A DNA stretch of 64,000 nt from Dellaglioa kimchii (lineage in GTDB: Bacteria; Bacillota; Bacilli; Lactobacillales; Lactobacillaceae), in the NCBI RefSeq assembly GCF_046115505.1, contig NZ_CP170736.1:434001-498000 (forward strand), written 5' to 3'. The first letter of the stretch is position 1; the number at the start of each line of letters is the position of its first letter. Shown here piece by piece: positions 25,848-34,118 of this stretch. The position numbers were made by a program, and so were the translations under genes. Below the pieces are notes generated by a model. It had not been told where the DNA came from. It searched no databases and was given only the letters and a program-made list of their open reading frames with translations.

Positions 25848-26456
25848 ATGAGTGATAAAAAAGATAATTCAGAAAAAAAGCCTTGGGAAAAATCATTCGA
25901 AGACGATAGAGACGATAATGGAAATTATTCTCGATCAGCGAATAGACGTAAAAGTAAAAATAGTTCATTATTAACTACGGGGTTATTAGTTGTTTTTGTA
26001 GCTATTATTATTGGAACGATTGCTTTTTATATTGTTGAAAGTAACAAAGTATACCAACCAGAAGATAGAACCACAAGCGAGAGTTCAGTAAGTAAAAAAA
26101 TAGTTACCAAAACTGATGATTCTGATAGTTCTAGCTCAAGTGCTAAGAAAAGCTCTGAATCAAAAGAAAAAGCTAGTTCTGAATCGAAAGAAAAAGCATC
26201 AAAAGAAAAAGCTAGCTCTGAATCAAAAGAGAAAGCTAATTCTAGCACTAATTCAAGCTCTAGCTCAGCGTCTAGTGAATCAACCAGCTCTGATAGTTCA
26301 TCAAGTGCATCTTCAAAGTCATATGTAACTGTCGAAGCAGGACAAGGCATATATCGTGTTGCAGCAAACAATGGGTTAACTACAGAACAACTTCTACAAA
26401 TGAATCCAGGGTTGACTACTTCTATTAGTGCAGGACAAAAAATAAGAGTTAAATAA
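25848..26456 (+). CDS. LysM-domain protein, single-pass membrane, Ser-rich linker
   Basis: This 202-residue protein has a charged cytoplasmic N-terminus of about 43 residues and one membrane helix (LLTTGLLVVFVAIIIGTIAF). A long extracellular Ser/Lys/Glu-rich low-complexity linker contains repeats of SSESKEKA. A C-terminal LysM-type domain is seen in TVEAGQGIYRVAANNGLTTE and GLTTSISAGQKIRVK. LysM binds peptidoglycan, so the protein probably bridges membrane and wall. Bacillus has a similar LysM gene (ypbE) close to recS, which supports orthology. AGGAGG precedes ATG 25848. Opposite-strand frames here are by-products of the Ser codon repeats. Confidence 0.85.
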   Translation: MSDKKDNSEKKPWEKSFEDDRDDNGNYSRSANRRKSKNSSLLTTGLLVVFVAIIIGTIAFYIVESNKVYQPEDRTTSESSVSKKIVTKTDDSDSSSSSAKKSSESKEKASSESKEKASKEKASSESKEKANSSTNSSSSSASSESTSSDSSSSASSKSYVTVEAGQGIYRVAANNGLTTEQLLQMNPGLTTSISAGQKIRVK

Positions 26457-26463
26457 TATACAT

Positions 26464-26495
26464 ATGGGATTGATATCTAATCAATCCCATTTTTA
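26464..26495 (+). terminator. Terminator after the LysM gene
   Basis: The perfect arms ATGGGATTGAT and ATCAATCCCAT enclose ATCTA and are followed by TTTTTAT. Confidence 0.85.
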
Positions 26496-26510
26496 TGGAG
26501 GAATTACTTG

Positions 26511-27176
26511 ATGAAAAATAATATCCAAATTGCAATTGACGGACCGGCATCCGCAGGAAAAAGCACTGTCGCTAAATTAGTTGCTAAAAAATTAAATTAT
26601 GTTTATTGCGACACTGGGGCAATGTATCGAGCAATTACTTTTGAAGCAATGGCAAAGAATGTTGCGCTGGATAATGATGATAAGTTAGTTAGTCTATTAA
26701 AAGATACAATAATTTCTTTTAAACCAGCAAATCCAGAACAATTAGTCTATATAAACAATCTAGACATAACACAAGCAATTAGGCAACCTGAGGTAACTAA
26801 TAATGTTTCAACGGTTGCTGCTCAAGAAGGTGTACGCAAGGAATTAGTTAAAAGACAACAAGAAATTGCCGAAGATGGATCAATTGTTATGGATGGTCGT
26901 GATATCGGAACGACAGTATTACCAAATGCTGAAGTTAAAATATTCTTAGTTGCGAGTGTTAAAGAACGTGCTCTTCGCCGATTTAAGGAAAATCAAATTA
27001 AGGGTATTAATACAACACTTGATGTTTTAGAGTTTGAAATTGCCGAACGAGATCGAAAAGATTCTACACGTGAAATTTCTCCGCTTATTCAGGCAAAAGA
27101 TGCTATACTTGTAGATACGACTTCAATGAATATTGATGGGGTCGTACAGAAAATTATGGATATAATTAACAAATAA
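26511..27176 (+). CDS. cmk: (d)CMP kinase
   Basis: Cytidylate kinase phosphorylates CMP and dCMP with ATP, feeding CTP/dCTP pools. Its 221 residues have the P-loop DGPASAGKSTVAK, CDTGAMYRA, the CMP-binding MDGRDIGTTVLP, and the lid-region ERDRKDSTREISPL. I chose ATG 26511, eight bases after GGAGGAA; a TTG one codon earlier is unnecessary. The cmk-rpsA-der order is conserved in Firmicutes. About 100 bases separate it from rpsA, with only a weak hairpin between. Confidence 0.96.
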   Translation: MKNNIQIAIDGPASAGKSTVAKLVAKKLNYVYCDTGAMYRAITFEAMAKNVALDNDDKLVSLLKDTIISFKPANPEQLVYINNLDITQAIRQPEVTNNVSTVAAQEGVRKELVKRQQEIAEDGSIVMDGRDIGTTVLPNAEVKIFLVASVKERALRRFKENQIKGINTTLDVLEFEIAERDRKDSTREISPLIQAKDAILVDTTSMNIDGVVQKIMDIINK

Positions 27177-27274
27177 TAAAATAAAATGTGAAAAATGAGT
27201 ATTAGCACTAGTAATTACTCTTCATTTCAGCTAAAATAATAAATAGAGTTTATTCGCTAAGGAGGACATTGTCC

Positions 27275-28519
27275 ATGAGTAATATTGAAGAAAATAATGA
27301 TTTACTAGAAGCATTAAATAGTGTAAGTGAAGTTAAGGTTGGTTCTGTTATAAAAGGTGAAGTTTTAGCTATCGATGATGCTAAACAGGTCATTGTTGGT
27401 ATTGAAGGCGCCGGTGTTGAAGGTGTTGTACCAGCTAAAGAACTAGCACTTAAAGCTGGTGAAGAAACAGAAGACGTTGTCAAAATTGGTGACGTTATGG
27501 ATTTAGTTGTTATTTCAAGTATCGGTGGCGATAAAGAAGGTGGTAGTTACTTACTATCACAAAGAAGAATTGCTGAACGTGAAGTTTGGAATGACTTACA
27601 AAAATTAGCTGATGATGATGCTACAATCGAAGCTATAGTAACACAAGTTGTTAAAGGTGGATTAGTTGCTGATGCTGGTGTGCGTGGATTCGTACCCGCT
27701 TCAATGATTGATGATCGTTTTGTTGAAGATTTATCAAAATATAACCATCAAACATTAGATTTCAAAATTATTGAAATTGACCCAACTGAAAATAGATTAA
27801 TCTTATCACATAAAGCAATTGTTAAAGCTCAAAGAGATGCTCAAAAAGTAGAAACTCTTAAAACTTTAACAGTTGGTGAAGTTGTAACAGGAACAGTTGC
27901 CCGTTTAACTAACTTCGGTGCATTTGTTGATCTTGGTGGTATTGATGGACTTGTTCATATTTCAGAAATTTCTTACAACCGTATTTCTAAGGCAGAAGAT
28001 GTCTTATCAGTTGGTGAAGAAGTTAAAGTTAAAGTATTGGCAATCGATTTAGATAAGAACCGTATTTCATTATCAATCAAACAAACATTACCTCAACCAT
28101 GGGATAATGTTGAAAATGATATTCATGTAGATGACGTCTTAGATGGTACTGTTAAACGTTTAACGACATTTGGTGCATTTGTTGAAGTTATGCCTGGAAT
28201 TGAAGGATTAGTTCATATTTCACAAATTTCTTACACACATATTGCTACACCAGGCGAAGTTTTAAAAACTGGCCAAGCTGTTCAAGTTAAAGTACTTGAA
28301 GTACATCCAGCAGAACATCGTTTAGCTTTATCAATTAAAGCTCTCGAAGAAAAACCAGCAACAGAAGAAAAACCTGAAAAGAAAAAAACAGTTAAAAAAG
28401 CTGCACCAAAAGCTAAAGCTCCTAAATCAACAATGAGTGGTATGCCAGAAGAAAGTACTGGTTTCACACTTGGTGATATTTTAGGTAAAGCATTAGAAGA
28501 TGCAGATACTAACAAATAA
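27275..28519 (+). CDS. rpsA: 30S ribosomal protein S1-like protein (four S1 domains)
   Basis: This is a low-GC Gram-positive form of S1 with 414 residues and four S1 RNA-binding domains, at about 14-84, 102-168, 189-258 and 274-343 (for example GTVARLTNFGAFVDLG and GTVKRLTTFGAFVEVM). E. coli S1 has six. A Lys/Pro-rich tail (EEKPEKKKTVKKAAPKAKAP) follows, ending in GFTLGDILG. I chose ATG 27275 because AAGGAGGA lies eight bases upstream; the frame begins at TTG 27269, which is too near the site. In Firmicutes this protein is less tightly tied to initiation than in E. coli. Confidence 0.94.
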   Translation: MSNIEENNDLLEALNSVSEVKVGSVIKGEVLAIDDAKQVIVGIEGAGVEGVVPAKELALKAGEETEDVVKIGDVMDLVVISSIGGDKEGGSYLLSQRRIAEREVWNDLQKLADDDATIEAIVTQVVKGGLVADAGVRGFVPASMIDDRFVEDLSKYNHQTLDFKIIEIDPTENRLILSHKAIVKAQRDAQKVETLKTLTVGEVVTGTVARLTNFGAFVDLGGIDGLVHISEISYNRISKAEDVLSVGEEVKVKVLAIDLDKNRISLSIKQTLPQPWDNVENDIHVDDVLDGTVKRLTTFGAFVEVMPGIEGLVHISQISYTHIATPGEVLKTGQAVQVKVLEVHPAEHRLALSIKALEEKPATEEKPEKKKTVKKAAPKAKAPKSTMSGMPEESTGFTLGDILGKALEDADTNK

Positions 28520-28540
28520 TTAAAATATTATTTTTAAGTA

Positions 28541-28568
28541 ACGACTGAACTGTAGTTCAGTCGTTTTT
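28541..28568 (+). terminator. Terminator after rpsA
   Basis: The perfect arms ACGACTGAAC and GTTCAGTCGT enclose a TGTA loop, followed by a T run. Confidence 0.85.
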
Positions 28569-28610
28569 ATTATTTATTACAAAAGATATTTAGAGAGTGA
28601 GGTACTATCT

Positions 28611-29921
28611 ATGGCAAATCCTGTTGTAGCAATTGTTGGACGTCCTAATGTTGGAAAGTCCACAGTTTTTAATAGAATAGCCGGGGAAAGAATTTCAATT
28701 GTTGAGGATACTCCTGGTGTTACACGAGATCGTATTTATGCTCATAGTGAGTGGTTAGCGCAAAAATTTAGCTTGATTGATACTGGTGGTATCGATATCG
28801 GTGATGAACCCTTTTTGACGCAAATCACTGAACAAGCACAAATCGCAATCGATGAAGCTGATGTTATTGTTTTTCTTGTAAGTGTAAAAGAAGGCGTAAC
28901 GGATGCTGATGAGAAAGTGGCTAAAATTTTATATCGTTCTGATAAGCCAGTTATTTTAGCGGTTAATAAAGTTGATAATCCCGAGTCTAGACAAGATATT
29001 TTTGATTTCTATTCATTAGGATTTGGAGAACCATTTCCAGTTTCTGGTAGTCATGGCCTTGGGGTTGGTGACTTATTGGATGAGATTACAAAGAAATTCC
29101 CTGAAAATATTCCTGATGAAGATGACAGTCGAATTAAGTTTAGTTTGATTGGTCGTCCTAACGTGGGCAAGTCTTCATTGGTGAATGCTATACTGGGTGA
29201 AAATCGTGTTATTGTTTCACCTATTGAAGGGACTACACGTGATGCAATTGATACAGCTTTTGATACTGAAGAGGGCGATATGTTCTCAATGATTGATACA
29301 GCTGGTATTAGAAAACGCGGAAAAGTATATGAAAATACTGAAAAGTATTCTGTACTACGTGCCATGCGTGCTATTGATCGTTCAGATGTTGTTTTAGTTG
29401 TGTTAAATGCTGAAGAAGGTATTCGGGAACAAGATAAAAGAGTTGCAGGGTATGCCCATGAAGCAGGACGAGGTATCATTATCGTCGTAAATAAATGGGA
29501 TACTCTTGAAAAAGATAATCATTCATTATCTGATTTTGAGGCTAATATACGTCAAGAATTTGCATATCTTAGTTATGCTCCTATTATTTTTGTGTCTGCA
29601 ATTACACAGCAACGATTATCTAAGATACCTGAATTAATTAAACGCGTAAATGAAAATCATAGTCGTCGTATTACATCTTCAGTATTAAATGATGTCATTA
29701 TGGATGCAGTAGCCCATAATCCAACGCCAACTGATAATGGAAAACGTTTAAGAATTTACTATGCAACACAAGTAGCAATACAACCACCTACATTTGTTGT
29801 ATTTGTTAATGATACTGATTTGATGCATTTTTCATATGAACGTTTCTTAGAAAATCAAATTAGAACATCGTTTGATTTTGAAGGAACACCAATTCATGTT
29901 ATTGAAAGAAGAAGAAAATAA
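28611..29921 (+). CDS. der: GTPase Der (EngA)
   Basis: Der is an essential double-GTPase used in 50S ribosome assembly. The 436 residues hold two G domains in tandem: G1 GRPNVGKSTVFN near residue 9 and again GRPNVGKSSLVN near 183, each with DT(G/A)G and NK(V/W)D motifs. A C-terminal KH-like domain follows (YYATQVAIQPPTFVVFVND). Length and domain order are standard. GAGAGTGAGG precedes ATG 28611. No clear terminator follows; the 200-base hup leader comes next. Confidence 0.97.
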   Translation: MANPVVAIVGRPNVGKSTVFNRIAGERISIVEDTPGVTRDRIYAHSEWLAQKFSLIDTGGIDIGDEPFLTQITEQAQIAIDEADVIVFLVSVKEGVTDADEKVAKILYRSDKPVILAVNKVDNPESRQDIFDFYSLGFGEPFPVSGSHGLGVGDLLDEITKKFPENIPDEDDSRIKFSLIGRPNVGKSSLVNAILGENRVIVSPIEGTTRDAIDTAFDTEEGDMFSMIDTAGIRKRGKVYENTEKYSVLRAMRAIDRSDVVLVVLNAEEGIREQDKRVAGYAHEAGRGIIIVVNKWDTLEKDNHSLSDFEANIRQEFAYLSYAPIIFVSAITQQRLSKIPELIKRVNENHSRRITSSVLNDVIMDAVAHNPTPTDNGKRLRIYYATQVAIQPPTFVVFVNDTDLMHFSYERFLENQIRTSFDFEGTPIHVIERRRK

Positions 29922-29979
29922 TTCAAATTGATAAAACGCTACCATGCCATCTTTTTTTCTGCTAAAGTAGTTAAATACC

Positions 29980-30119
29980 TTGATGTAATACGTTTTGTAT
30001 GGTATCTTAAATAAAGAATTAGTAGAGTAATCTCTGGTTCTATTATTATTATTTATTTTAAATAATAATGGCTGAATATTTTTAAATATTCGGACACATT
30101 TTAGGGGAGGTGAAACATT
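29980..30119 (+). promoter_or_regulatory. hup promoter and structured 5' leader
   Basis: TTGATG (29980-29985), a 17-base spacer and TATCTT (30003-30008) are a plausible promoter. The leader then holds two perfect AT-rich hairpins: ATTATTATTTA/TAAATAATAAT (30045-30069) and GAATATTT/AAATATTC (30074-30091). These are followed by GGGGAGGTG just before the start. Neither hairpin has a terminator-like T run. Confidence 0.45.
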
Positions 30120-30395
30120 ATGGCAAACAAAGCACAATTAATCGAAAATGTTGCAAAAGAAACAGGATTGACAAAAAAAGATGCTACTGTCGCAGTTGAT
30201 GCTGTATTTGGTTCAATCCAAAGCACATTAGCTACAGGTGAAAAAGTTCAATTAATCGGTTTCGGTAACTTTGAAGTACGTGAACGCGCTGCTCGTAAAG
30301 GTCGTAACCCACAAACTGGTGAAGAAATTCAAATCCCTGCAAGTAAAGTACCTGCATTTAAACCAGGTAAAGCTTTAAAGGATTCTGTTAAATAA
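30120..30395 (+). CDS. hup: DNA-binding protein HU
   Basis: HU is a small dimeric histone-like protein that bends and compacts DNA. Its 91 residues match the family. Visible are the N-terminal helices MANKAQLIENVAKETGLTKK, the core VQLIGFGNFEVRERAARKGR, the DNA-intercalating arm with RNPQTGEEIQIPASKVPAF, and FKPGKALKDSV. AGGGGAGGTG precedes ATG 30120. It is monocistronic with its own leader and terminator, as expected of an abundant nucleoid protein. Confidence 0.98.
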   Translation: MANKAQLIENVAKETGLTKKDATVAVDAVFGSIQSTLATGEKVQLIGFGNFEVRERAARKGRNPQTGEEIQIPASKVPAFKPGKALKDSVK

Positions 30396-30402
30396 TACTT
30401 AG

Positions 30403-30439
30403 AAAAAGCTAGTACAATTCATTTTGTACTAGCTTTTTC
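30403..30439 (+). terminator. Terminator after hup
   Basis: The perfect 15-base arms AAAAAGCTAGTACAA (30403-30417) and TTGTACTAGCTTTTT (30424-30438) enclose TTCATT. Confidence 0.92.
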
Positions 30440-30549
30440 AATCTATAATTTATTTTATAGACAATAGTTATGTACGAGATTACTAGCTATTGTGTGTATG
30501 ATAGATTAAACTAAACCATATTAATTTAATAATGAAGGGAAGTTATTTA

Positions 30550-31809
30550 ATGACGCATTCAGAAATTATGCTAGACTACTTGGACGAAGGACAAATTGAT
30601 GAGGCAATGAAAGAATTTGCCAGAGCATTAAGAAAAGACAATGATGCAACATTATTTAGTTTAGCAGAAGAGTTATATAGCTTAGGTTTTTTAGCTCAAT
30701 CTAAACGTACTTATGAAAGATTATTAGAAAAATATCCAGAAGAAGATACTTTAAAAACATTCCTAGCAGATATTGCAATTAGTGAAGGAAAATCTGATGA
30801 AGCGCTTAACTATTTGTCAGAAATTGAAGAAGATTCAGAAGCTTATCTTCAGTCTCTTATGGTTGCAGCCGATTTATATCAGACACAAGGTATGTTTGAA
30901 GTTAGTGAAAATAAATTATTAACTGCATACAAGTTGGCCCCTGAAGAAGAAGTTATCCAATTTGCTCTAGGCGAACTATATTTTAATACGAAACAATTTA
31001 GTCAGGCAATCGGATTTTATCTTGAATTAATTAAATCAGGACAGACTGAACTGTCACAGGTTAACTTAGTACAAAGATTAGGTGTTAGTTACGCAAACAG
31101 TGGGCAGTTTGAAAAAGCAATGGCATATTTAGAACAAATTCATTTAGAAAATATGGACTCTGATACTAAGTTACAGATGGGTTTAACCTATCTACAATTA
31201 AATGATCAACAAAAAGCAATTGATATTCTTTATGATTTGAAGGAAGAAGATCCTTCTTATACGTCCTTATATCCAATTCTTGGCCAAGCACTTTCAAATG
31301 AGAATAGATTAAATGATGCTTTACTTGTCTATCAAGAAGGGTTAGCGGTTGATGAGGTAAATGATACATTGTATGAACAGGCAGCTACTGTTGCCTTAAA
31401 ATTGGACGATGAGAAGCAAGCTGAAAAGTATTTAAATAAAGCAATTGATATTAATCCAGATAATACTGGCATATTATTACAATTAAGTAATTTATTAGTT
31501 AAGCAAGAACGTGATGATGAAGATATTAAATTACTAGAAGATATCAAGAGCGACGGAGATGTAGATCCTCAAATATTTTGGAATTTAGCTATTTCATATG
31601 AAAGACTTGAAGATTATGATAAAGCTGAAGAAAATTATTTAGAAGCATACCCTTATTTTACTAATCAAGTTGACTTTTTAAGATCTGTTATATTTATTTT
31701 TAGAGAAAACGGACGACAAGAGGAGTTAAAGGACGCGATTAAACATTACTTAGCTTTAGTACCTGATGATCAAGAAATTATTGATATTCAAAATGATATA
31801 AATTATTAA
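30550..31809 (+). CDS. TPR-repeat protein
   Basis: This 419-residue, acidic, soluble, all-helical protein consists almost entirely of tetratricopeptide repeats (for example ALGELYFNTKQFSQAIGFYL and LGVSYANSGQFEKAMAYLEQ, with repeats every 34 residues). TPR proteins act as scaffolds for protein interactions. Its position after hup is like that of YpiA-type TPR proteins in other lactobacilli and Bacillus, whose role is unknown. I chose ATG 30550, about nine bases after GAAGGGAAG. An ATG at 30532 lies before that site. Confidence 0.88.
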   Translation: MTHSEIMLDYLDEGQIDEAMKEFARALRKDNDATLFSLAEELYSLGFLAQSKRTYERLLEKYPEEDTLKTFLADIAISEGKSDEALNYLSEIEEDSEAYLQSLMVAADLYQTQGMFEVSENKLLTAYKLAPEEEVIQFALGELYFNTKQFSQAIGFYLELIKSGQTELSQVNLVQRLGVSYANSGQFEKAMAYLEQIHLENMDSDTKLQMGLTYLQLNDQQKAIDILYDLKEEDPSYTSLYPILGQALSNENRLNDALLVYQEGLAVDEVNDTLYEQAATVALKLDDEKQAEKYLNKAIDINPDNTGILLQLSNLLVKQERDDEDIKLLEDIKSDGDVDPQIFWNLAISYERLEDYDKAEENYLEAYPYFTNQVDFLRSVIFIFRENGRQEELKDAIKHYLALVPDDQEIIDIQNDINY

Positions 31810-31812
31810 AAT

Positions 31813-31850
31813 AAAACGTTTATATCATTTTTTGGTATAAGCGTTTTTTG
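31813..31850 (+). terminator. Terminator after the TPR gene
   Basis: The imperfect arms AAACGTTTATATC and GGTATAAGCGTTT enclose a T-rich loop and are followed by a T run. Confidence 0.65.
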
Positions 31851-31889
31851 TTAGCAATTTATAAGATTTTTTAAAGAAGGAGAGTTAAA

Positions 31890-32360
31890 ATGCTCATAAA
31901 TCAGATAGTGATACCAAAATTAGAAGATAGTACTGAAATATTTAAATTAATTAATCGTAATCGTCTTGAATTAAGTGAGTGGCTTCCATGGGTTAGTGCT
32001 TTGAAATCGATTAATGATGAAATAATTTTTTTAAGAGACTCTTTTAAGGATGAAACTAAATTAATTTTCGCTATAAAAATTAATAAGAATATCGTTGGCA
32101 TGATTGATTTACATGGAATAGATTTACATATGGGAACTGCTGAGGTTGGTTATTGGTTAGACAAGTCGTATGTAGGACGCGGAATAATGTCAAAGGCCTT
32201 AACAGAACTTGAGAAACTAGCTATAAAGGAATATAAGTTAAAAAAATTAAAAATAATACTAGATTTGAATAATATAAAAAGTTTGAAAGTAGCTAAGACT
32301 AATAATTATCACTTTATAGAACAAAATGACCAAAATTTAATTTTTGAAAAGAGATTATAG
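31890..32360 (+). CDS. GNAT-family N-acetyltransferase (RimJ/RimL-like)
   Basis: This 156-residue GNAT-fold protein has the acetyl-CoA P-loop YVGRGIMSKAL near residue 99 and the preceding TAEVGYWLDKSY typical of RimJ/RimL-like acetyltransferases. The substrate is not predictable; the subfamily modifies ribosomal proteins, spermidine or small molecules. AAGGAGAG precedes ATG 31890. It is more AT-rich than its neighbours and lies in the short accessory stretch between housekeeping blocks. No terminator separates it clearly from the next gene. Confidence 0.8.
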   Translation: MLINQIVIPKLEDSTEIFKLINRNRLELSEWLPWVSALKSINDEIIFLRDSFKDETKLIFAIKINKNIVGMIDLHGIDLHMGTAEVGYWLDKSYVGRGIMSKALTELEKLAIKEYKLKKLKIILDLNNIKSLKVAKTNNYHFIEQNDQNLIFEKRL

Positions 32361-32494
32361 AATTTATGATGGTATATTTATAAATGATATTATTATTTTT
32401 TGCTTTTTAATTGCTATTAAGGATATAATTTTAGATAGGTAATGTTGTTTAAATGGCGATTAATTATCTAAAATTATATATCGGGGGTAGGGAC

Positions 32495-33100
32495 ATGAAA
32501 GATTTAAATGAAAAAGAAATTGAACGATTGAGTAAAAAAAGTATTACTGAGAAAATTATAGATGGCGATTGGTACCAATATTCTAAAGAAGAATGGGCTC
32601 AAAAAACTGTTAAAACAAGTGCACAAACTATTTATAAAATAAATAAATTGGCGGCACATGATACGAATGATGCAGATAAAATGCTTAAAGAATTCTTACC
32701 TAATATGGAAAAATCTGCTGAAATATATTTTCCAATTTCAACTATAGAATGGCCGGAAATGTTAAAAATAGGGTCAGGCACATTTATTAATTCTAATTTA
32801 CAGATTTTAAGTGCAGGACAAATAACAATTGGAGAACACTGTTTCATTGGGCCTAATTGTCAGTTATATACACCTAATCATCATTCTATGGACAAAAATT
32901 TACGTCGTGAAGGATGGCAATATGATGCACCAATTACAATTGGTGATGATTGTTGGTTTGGTGGATCAGTGATTGTTTTACCTGGTGTCACGATTGGAGA
33001 TAATGTCGTCGTTGGTGCTGGTAGTGTGGTAACAAAAGATGTACCTGATAATGTTTTAATCGCAGGTAATCCAGCACGAATTATTAAGACTATTGGTTAG
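32495..33100 (+). CDS. Hexapeptide-repeat O-acetyltransferase (maltose/galactoside type)
   Basis: This 201-residue protein of the LbH maltose-acetyltransferase class has an N-terminal helical cap (about 1-60) and a left-handed beta-helix of hexapeptide repeats. The latter includes IGEHCFIGPNCQLYTPNHHS with the catalytic His, then ITIGDDCWFGGSVIVLPGVT and IGDNVVVGAGSVVTKDVP. The C-terminal AGNPARIIK is typical. Homologues acetylate sugars with acetyl-CoA; the substrate is unknown. I chose ATG 32495 because GGGGGTAGG lies before it; the frame is open to 32453 without a ribosome site. Confidence 0.87.
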   Translation: MKDLNEKEIERLSKKSITEKIIDGDWYQYSKEEWAQKTVKTSAQTIYKINKLAAHDTNDADKMLKEFLPNMEKSAEIYFPISTIEWPEMLKIGSGTFINSNLQILSAGQITIGEHCFIGPNCQLYTPNHHSMDKNLRREGWQYDAPITIGDDCWFGGSVIVLPGVTIGDNVVVGAGSVVTKDVPDNVLIAGNPARIIKTIG

Positions 33101-33141
33101 ATAAAGTTATGACGAAAAGTAGCATAATTTAAAAATATTTA

Positions 33142-33186
33142 GGCAACAAAAAGGAGCTAGAATTTTTCTGGCTCCTTTTTGTTGCC
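33142..33186. terminator. Long bidirectional terminator between convergent genes
   Basis: The 21-base arms GGCAACAAAAAGGAGCTAGAA and TTCTGGCTCCTTTTTGTTGCC have a single mismatch and a TTT loop. The internal T5 and A5 runs allow termination on both strands, serving the acetyltransferase (+) and the Xer-like gene (-). Confidence 0.88.
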
Positions 33187-33196
33187 CTTTTAAGGT

Positions 33197-34027
33197 TTAT
33201 ATGATTAATTTTTGTTCAATAATTAAATGACGGTAGTATAAAAGTGAATTTGGATCAATTCTTAACGTCATCATAATTTCCGAATCTGTCATCGTATTGT
33301 TAGTGAGAATAAAAAAACAAATAGCTGACTGGTACAGCAGACGTGGTGAAACATTTGGCGCAATAAATTGTAAATCTTTCTTTAAAAATTTGTGTAGACC
33401 AGGTAAAGATAATAAAGGTGCTTCAACATTTTTACGTAGTTTTAAAAAGCAATCGTTGGAGTTTTGTAAAATTTGTAGTTGTTTAATATAGGTATTGAAT
33501 TGCTTCAAAAATAATTCCTCTGTTTCCGTAAATGTTAATTGTTTAAAGCTAACGAAGAAACCAGGTTGTAAAATTTCTGAAATTTTAAAGAAATGACGTG
33601 TCATTAATAAAACAAGTCGAGAATAGTAGCTAATTTCTGAATTGAAAAGATAAGAGTCGAAGTCTATTAACCAATTGAAGGTTATAACAGAATTTGCGAT
33701 ATTTTTTTTTCCTTTTAACATTAATGTTGGAATATGAGTATTTATCTGATGGGTAAATAAATATTTAAAATAACCATTCAGATGCGATAAAACCTTAGTA
33801 TATGTTGAATTTTTAATATTTCTTTTATCTTGAAGCATAGTTAAATATTGACGAACGTCTGATTCTAAGATAGTTTCAACCATTATTGGATTAGAGAATG
33901 CATCATTAAAATTTAGAAGATAGTTAAAAAAATCATGAATATCGTAGTTATATTCTAAAATTGTTGATGGGGACAAAGAGTTGGATTCTAATGATAAATT
34001 AAAAGCTTTTTGATAGGGATAATTCAT
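33197..34027 (-). CDS. Degenerate Xer-like tyrosine recombinase-fold protein
   Basis: This 276-residue protein has two parts matching Xer recombinases. The N-terminal SAM-like core-binding domain (LSPSTILEYNYDIHDFFNYL, then YTKVLSHLNGYFKYLF) comes first. The C-terminal domain keeps the helical frame but not the active site: the usual 'GLRxSE' Arg is Lys148 (FFKISEIL), and the 'HxxRH' box reads RLLYQ (229-233). Only a Tyr pair (264-265, YYRHL) remains near the nucleophile position. It is therefore unlikely to be a recombinase. Streptococci carry a comparable 'XerD-like' protein with lost catalytic residues near scpA; orthology here is inference. GGAGGC lies before the start. No phage genes are nearby. 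Confidence 0.7.
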   Translation of the reverse strand: MNYPYQKAFNLSLESNSLSPSTILEYNYDIHDFFNYLLNFNDAFSNPIMVETILESDVRQYLTMLQDKRNIKNSTYTKVLSHLNGYFKYLFTHQINTHIPTLMLKGKKNIANSVITFNWLIDFDSYLFNSEISYYSRLVLLMTRHFFKISEILQPGFFVSFKQLTFTETEELFLKQFNTYIKQLQILQNSNDCFLKLRKNVEAPLLSLPGLHKFLKKDLQFIAPNVSPRLLYQSAICFFILTNNTMTDSEIMMTLRIDPNSLLYYRHLIIEQKLII

Positions 34028-34085
34028 TTAATTGCCTCCTTTAGTAATAAACAATAAGTTACTTTAACTATACCACACTAATAAA

Positions 34086-34110
34086 GCGCACTGCAAAAAT
34101 CGCAGTGCGC
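34086..34110 (-). terminator. Terminator after yitT (minus strand)
   Basis: The perfect GC-rich arms GCGCACTGC and GCAGTGCGC enclose a seven-base loop. On the minus strand they are followed by TTTATTAG, a modest T tract. The position directly behind the YitT stop fits termination. Confidence 0.65.
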
Positions 34111-34118
34111 AAGACCAA

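Noticed and set aside
26027..26371. 114-codon open frame on the minus strand
   Set aside because: It is antisense to the Ser/Lys/Glu repeat of the LysM gene. Its Leu/Glu/Phe-biased composition is a by-product of those codons, and there is no ribosome site.
29847..30137. 96-codon minus-strand frame across the der-hup gap
   Set aside because: It crosses the end of der, the hup leader hairpins and the hup start, has no ribosome site and has low-complexity composition.
31890..33100. Acetyltransferase pair as a recently acquired resistance cassette
   Set aside because: There is no insertion sequence, integrase or repeat around them, and neither protein has motifs of aminoglycoside or streptogramin acetyltransferases beyond the general fold.
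33197..34027. Prophage integrase with attachment site
   Set aside because: The active site is lost, there are no neighbouring phage genes, no tRNA target and no flanking direct repeats that I can see.
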